From an uncultured Bacillota bacterium (GTDB taxonomy: Bacteria > Bacillota > Clostridia > Peptostreptococcales > Anaerovoracaceae), in the NCBI GenBank assembly GCA_947302945.1, contig CAMYWZ010000027.1:1-9011 (forward strand): a stretch of 9,011 nt of DNA, in the 5' to 3' direction. Positions within the stretch are counted from its first letter, which is position 1. The number at the start of each line of letters is the position of its first letter. The notes under the pieces were generated by a model. It was not told where the DNA came from and searched no databases. It was given only the letters and a program-made list of their open reading frames with translations. The translations under genes were made by a program, and so were the position numbers. Shown here piece by piece: positions 7,214-9,011 of this stretch.

Positions 7214-7875
7214 GCAGGATATATGTTTCTATAAACGCATATCAGAAAATGATAGACGCGCTTTGCGAAGAAGGGCATCTGATTGCCTTTGTAAGGCCCT
7301 GTAAGGCCGTTTCAGAGCCGATAAGCATGCATCCCGATATCTGTATCATAAAGCTCGGAACTTCGCTCAAATCGCCTGTTTTTGCCCTTGACACGTCTCT
7401 GCTCGGGAAGGAGTACCCGAAGGATGTGCTGTATAATGCAGTCGTTACGGAACGTTTCTTTATATGCAATACAAAAACTGTGAGCAAGGACCTTGTTAAG
7501 GCGGTGAATACGCTGTATCCGGATATCAGGACCATCCATGTAAATCAGGGTTATACAAAGTGCAATATTGTCGTAATCGATGAGAAGCACTTCATAACCG
7601 AAGATGATGGAATATTCAAAGCTCTGGATGCTGAAGAGGGCGCAGAGTGTCTTCTTATTGAAGGCGGACATGTGCTGCTTCCGGGCCATGACAGAGGTTT
7701 CATAGGCGGCGCTTCCGGCCGCGTCGGGGATGAGATCTGGTTCAACGGGGATATTTCGGTCCATCCGGATCATCTGAAAATCAAAGAATTCATCGAAAAC
7801 TGCGGGCTGACCGTCAGATACGTAAAGGGAAAGCCGCTTCTGGATATAGGCAGCATTATCGAGGAATACGTATGA
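7210..7875 (+). CDS. Pentein-like (GME-fold) protein, probably DUF6873 family
   Basis: This is a 221-residue soluble protein. Motifs in order are HPDI (41-44), VNQGYTKCNIVVID (111-124), ITEDDGIFKAL (129-139), a glycine turn FIGGASG (164-170), FNGDISVHPDH (178-188) and a C-terminal LLDIGSIIEEY (210-220). The repeated strand-turn pattern and these motifs resemble the clostridial DUF6873 family, described as sharing the guanidino-modifying-enzyme (pentein) fold; this is recognition from memory. Penteins such as arginine deiminase use a Cys near the C-terminus. Here that region reads DIGSI with no Cys, so amidino-transfer chemistry is doubtful. The gene overlaps its neighbours by 4 nt on each side (ATGA), so translation is coupled to the ydcF-like gene and the MGMT-family gene. 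Function is unknown. Confidence 0.72.
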   Translation: MSRIYVSINAYQKMIDALCEEGHLIAFVRPCKAVSEPISMHPDICIIKLGTSLKSPVFALDTSLLGKEYPKDVLYNAVVTERFFICNTKTVSKDLVKAVNTLYPDIRTIHVNQGYTKCNIVVIDEKHFITEDDGIFKALDAEEGAECLLIEGGHVLLPGHDRGFIGGASGRVGDEIWFNGDISVHPDHLKIKEFIENCGLTVRYVKGKPLLDIGSIIEEYV

Positions 7876-8186
7876 CTGAATTCGAAAGGGCCGTATATGA
7901 AGCAGTCAAAAGTATCCCGGAAGGGAAGGTTGCCACTTACGGACAGATAGCGAAGCTTGCAGGATACCCCGGAGCCGCAAGGGCTGTCGGAAACGCTCTG
8001 CACAGGAATCCTGATGAAACAAATGTTCCGTGCCACAGAGTCGTGAATGCGTCCGGGGGCCTGGCCGGGAGCTTTGGGTTCGGCGGCCCGTATGAACAGA
8101 AGCGCAGACTTATGGCGGAAGGTGTTTACGTTATGGATCTGACCGTGGACCTAAGCGACTATCTGTTTGAAGAGGGCAGTTTATAA
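7872..8186 (+). CDS. MGMT-family protein (alkyltransferase or alkyltransferase-like) with active-site Cys
   Basis: The 104-residue protein corresponds to the C-terminal DNA-binding and active-site domain of O6-alkylguanine-DNA alkyltransferase. A winged helix contains VATYGQIAKLAG (20-31) and AARAVGNALHRNP (35-47, with the Arg finger at R37). The active-site motif is PCHRVV (53-58), with C54 as the methyl acceptor. It lacks the N-terminal domain of full MGMT/Ogt (about 150-180 residues). Classical ATL proteins of this size have Trp in place of Cys, whereas this one keeps Cys, so suicidal repair is possible but unproven. GAGGAA at 7861-7866 is a good ribosome site, 5 nt before the ATG, and the start overlaps the preceding stop by 4 nt. 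The stop codon lies within the left arm of the inverted-repeat element that follows. Confidence 0.93.
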   Translation: MTEFERAVYEAVKSIPEGKVATYGQIAKLAGYPGAARAVGNALHRNPDETNVPCHRVVNASGGLAGSFGFGGPYEQKRRLMAEGVYVMDLTVDLSDYLFEEGSL

Positions 8187-8242
8187 AACAGGTACATTCG
8201 GTGCATTGTTTGGGAATCCGTCTTTCGACAGAAAAATCTTTT

Positions 8243-8282
8243 TTATATGTATGAATGGGGAAGTGTTTTGAAATACATATAA
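8243..8282. repeat. 10-bp perfect stem with 20-nt loop
   Basis: TTATATGTAT (8243-8252) pairs with ATACATATAA (8273-8282), leaving a 20-nt G-rich loop. No T-run follows on either strand, so it is not a standard intrinsic terminator. Its last base is shared with the next hairpin, so the two stems abut and could stack. Confidence 0.5.
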
Positions 8283-8313
8283 CTATTCCTAAAATATCAA
8301 TTTTGGGAATAGT
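8282..8313. repeat. 14-bp hairpin with ATCA tetraloop
   Basis: The arm ACTATTCC-T-AAAAT (8282-8295) pairs with ATTTT-G-GGAATAGT (8300-8313). One T-G wobble interrupts an otherwise perfect helix, and the loop is only four bases (ATCA). It is the most stable-looking hairpin in the intergenic region. No T-tract follows on either strand, so a terminator role is unlikely. Confidence 0.6.
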
Positions 8314-8423
8314 ATTATGCGGGAAAGCGCCCCGGGGGACTTCAGGACGCTTCCGTGAGTAACTGTAATATAATTATGTAGTCTTTCGATAAAATGTACC
8401 TTTTTATTTATTTCACCCTTCGG

Positions 8424-8451
8424 AAAATCGCCGATTTGAGCGATTTTTTTT
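8424..8451 (+). terminator. Rho-independent terminator for the alaS-to-MGMT unit
   Basis: AAAATCGC (8424-8431) pairs perfectly with GCGATTTT (8440-8447) around an 8-nt loop, and the T run (8444-8451) continues past the stem. The T-tract orientation fits plus-strand transcripts. It lies about 240 nt past the stop codon of the MGMT-family gene and is separated from it by the inverted-repeat element. On the minus strand the stem is followed by TTTT and then CCG, which is weak. Confidence 0.8.
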
Positions 8452-8506
8452 GATGCGGTCGATATATTTATCCTTGGTGTTTTACCCTGTTTAACGAGTA
8501 ATGCGC

Positions 8507-8533
8507 AAAAACTGCAAGGACGGTTAAATTGCA
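8507..8533 (-). terminator. Weak candidate terminator of the LysM gene
   Basis: Read on the minus strand, TGCAA (8533-8529) pairs with TTGCA (8517-8513) around an 11-nt loop. This is followed after one G by a run of five T (8511-8507). The position, just downstream of the stop codon at 8539, is right, but a 5-bp stem is short, so confidence is low. Confidence 0.35.
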
Positions 8534-8538
8534 TTGAT

Positions 8539-8832
8539 CTATTGAGGTATTCTCAATACTTGTCCGGGATAAATGTCTCCTGCGCTGATGTTGTTTGCCT
8601 GGCAGATATCGTATACTACTTCGCGGACGTCCTTGCTGCTGTCCCCGTAGGCTCTGGCTATGTTCCAGAGCGTGTCTCCGGATTCGACTCTGATCTCTGT
8701 GTATGATATCTTCCTGTGGTCCGCTGCGCTTACCGGGAATACTGCTCCGATGATCATCGAGCAGATCATTACCATGACAGCTACGAAAGTTATGAACCTG
8801 TATTTGTTTGTGATCCTGTATGTGCGTTTCAT
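8539..8832 (-). CDS. yneA: Small membrane-anchored LysM protein, YneA-like SOS cell-division inhibitor candidate
   Basis: The 97-residue product has a basic N-terminus, one hydrophobic segment (about 13-32) ending in PVSAAD, and a single LysM domain (about 46-96: RVESGDTLWNIARAYG, ICQANN, IYPGQVLRIP). LysM binds peptidoglycan. B. subtilis YneA (about 105 residues) has the same membrane-plus-LysM layout, is induced by LexA release and blocks division during DNA damage. The start is clear: AGGAGG (8845-8840) lies 7 nt before the ATG. Upstream are a consensus promoter and LexA boxes at 8846-8857 and 8872-8883, which is the strongest support for the YneA role. LysM sequence alone would not distinguish it from other small LysM proteins. 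A signal-peptidase site after VSA is possible, so it may be an anchored or a released protein. Confidence 0.85.
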   Translation of the reverse strand: MKRTYRITNKYRFITFVAVMVMICSMIIGAVFPVSAADHRKISYTEIRVESGDTLWNIARAYGDSSKDVREVVYDICQANNISAGDIYPGQVLRIPQ

Positions 8833-8845
8833 TGTTTCGCCTCCT

Positions 8846-8857
8846 GAACAATTGTTC
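8846..8857. promoter_or_regulatory. LexA box 1 (GAACAATTGTTC), over the yneA start site
   Basis: A perfect 12-bp palindrome of the Gram-positive LexA form GAAC-N4-GTTC, also followed by G as in the extended consensus. It lies between the -10 element (8864-8869) and the AGGAGG ribosome site of the LysM gene. It covers the expected transcription start, so bound LexA should block initiation or clearance. Confidence 0.85.
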
Positions 8858-8863
8858 GCTTAG

Positions 8864-8892
8864 ATTATACAGAACAAATGTTTGTTTGTCAA
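8864..8892 (-). promoter_or_regulatory. Consensus sigma-A promoter of the LysM/yneA-like gene
   Basis: On the minus strand, TTGACA (8892-8887) and TATAAT (8869-8864) are both perfect consensus hexamers separated by exactly 17 nt. The expected start is near 8857, giving a leader of about 25 nt with AGGAGG. LexA box 2 occupies the spacer and box 1 the start region. This pattern fits a strong promoter held off by LexA until DNA damage. Confidence 0.88.
8872..8883. promoter_or_regulatory. LexA box 2 (GAACAAATGTTT), in the promoter spacer
   Basis: GAAC-AAAT-GTTT differs from the symmetrical GAAC-N4-GTTC at the last base only. It lies entirely between the -35 and -10 hexamers of the minus-strand promoter. 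Its centre is 26 bp from the centre of box 1. Confidence 0.75.
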
Positions 8893-8902
8893 TACCCTAT
8901 TT

Positions 8903-8914
8903 GAACATTTGTTC
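8903..8914. promoter_or_regulatory. LexA box 3 (GAACATTTGTTC)
   Basis: Both half-sites are perfect (GAAC and GTTC) around ATTT. The box overlaps the -35 of the plus-strand promoter and lies just upstream of the -35 of the minus-strand promoter. Its centre is 31 bp from that of box 2. Confidence 0.85.
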
Positions 8915-8928
8915 TAAAGTCTTTAGAA
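8912..8928. repeat. 17-bp palindrome overlapping LexA box 3 and the divergent -10
   Basis: TTCTAAAG and CTTTAGAA are exact reverse complements around a single T. The palindrome shares its first three bases with the end of LexA box 3 and covers most of the -10 (8924-8929). It could be an operator for a second regulator or a hairpin in a transcript crossing it. No T-run of terminator type follows on either strand. Confidence 0.5.
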
Positions 8929-9011
8929 TTTCTTTACGATCCAATGATATCAATTTCGATGTACATAAATCTGCACATCATATAACATTACTTTTTTCCA
9001 ACGCACATAAA

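Larger units (their letters stand above)
8183..8407. repeat. 225-nt element closed by long-range inverted repeats (MITE-like or structured RNA)
   Basis: The left arm, ATAAAA-C-AGGTACATT (8183-8198), is complementary to the right arm, AATGTACCT-TTTTAT (8393-8407), over 15 pairs with one bulged C. Between the arms are two more perfect hairpins (8243-8282 and 8282-8313), a bulged GC-rich stem (GGAA-A-GCG at 8322-8329 with CGCTTCC at 8348-8354), and the 9-mer GTCTTTCGA as a direct repeat at 8220 and 8381. There is no convincing ORF. The left arm overlaps the stop codon of the MGMT-family gene. It could be a miniature inverted-repeat transposable element or a structured RNA or 3' UTR. TTA occurs at 8181-8183 and 8408-8410 but is too short to call a target duplication. 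This entry also accounts for most of the non-coding stretch 8187-8538. Confidence 0.5.
8901..8929 (+). promoter_or_regulatory. Putative divergent plus-strand promoter under LexA box 3
   Basis: TTGAAC (8901-8906) and TAGAAT (8924-8929) are separated by 17 nt. The -35 matches TTGACA at four of six positions and the -10 matches TATAAT at five of six. The -35 shares bases with LexA box 3. No ORF with a ribosome site starts between here and 9011, so the controlled gene, if any, lies beyond the window; lexA is the natural guess from the B. subtilis yneA-lexA layout. Confidence 0.55.

Noticed and set aside
8183..8451. Known riboswitch, 6S RNA, tmRNA, SRP RNA or RNase P RNA
   Set aside because: None of the conserved sequence cores I know for these RNAs is present.
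8289..8534. 81-residue minus-strand open frame in the intergenic region
   Set aside because: No ribosome binding site before its ATG, it runs through the terminator and the 14-bp hairpin, and the product resembles nothing I know. It could only be a degraded remnant.
8930..9011. Possible start of the divergent gene
   Set aside because: ATG codons here (for example at 8944) open frames of about 14 codons only and have no ribosome site. The gene, if any, starts beyond the window.
1..9011. CRISPR array, tRNA or rRNA genes, prophage or insertion-sequence genes
   Set aside because: No regularly spaced repeats, no tRNA or rRNA signature and no transposase, integrase or phage structural protein were seen on either strand.

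Overview
The window reads as a chromosomal segment of a Gram-positive anaerobe of the Clostridia. The evidence is the order alaS - ireB - ruvX (the Firmicutes arrangement), a clostridial-type alanyl-tRNA synthetase with a Cys-rich insert, the YnzC (DUF896) family, an Elp3-like radical SAM protein, and Gram-positive LexA boxes of the form GAAC-N4-GTTC. Genus cannot be fixed by eye. Coding density is high and the genes show no sign of being a mobile island.

Layout. Positions 1-672 hold a short two-gene unit: a membrane-anchored ComEA-like helix-hairpin-helix protein overlapped by a ynzC homologue, behind a promoter at 35-63. A strong promoter at 680-708 then starts what looks like one long co-directional unit up to 8186: alaS, ireB, ruvX, a membrane-anchored thermonuclease-family protein, a radical SAM protein, a multi-pass YdcF/DUF218 protein, a pentein-like protein (probably DUF6873) and a small MGMT-family protein. 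Gaps in this unit are 24 nt or less, and several starts overlap the preceding stop by 1-4 nt. The intrinsic terminator at 8424-8451 lies about 240 nt beyond the last stop codon. The gap contains a 225-nt stretch closed by long-range inverted repeats (8183-8407) with nested hairpins. This is either an inserted MITE-like element or a structured RNA or 3' UTR.

Positions 8539-8832, on the minus strand, encode a small membrane-anchored LysM protein resembling the SOS cell-division inhibitor YneA. Its upstream region has a consensus promoter (TTGACA, 17 nt, TATAAT) and two LexA boxes. A third box coincides with the -35 of a divergent promoter that leaves the window on the right. The downstream divergent gene, plausibly lexA, is not visible. 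Nothing codes convincingly in 8930-9011, which is AT-rich.

How the genes fit together. The long unit mixes housekeeping translation (alaS), rRNA processing or Holliday-junction resolution (ruvX), a Ser/Thr-kinase-responsive regulator (ireB) and several poorly characterised products. The right edge is a damage-response locus next to a possible alkylation-repair gene. The most notable anomalies are: (1) a short, widely dispersed bacterial repeat (HPERSEGS type) inserted in frame in the radical SAM gene; (2) the closed inverted-repeat element after the MGMT gene; (3) the three-box SOS control region with an adjoining 17-bp palindrome. I see no evidence of a wholly new defence or mobile system here.
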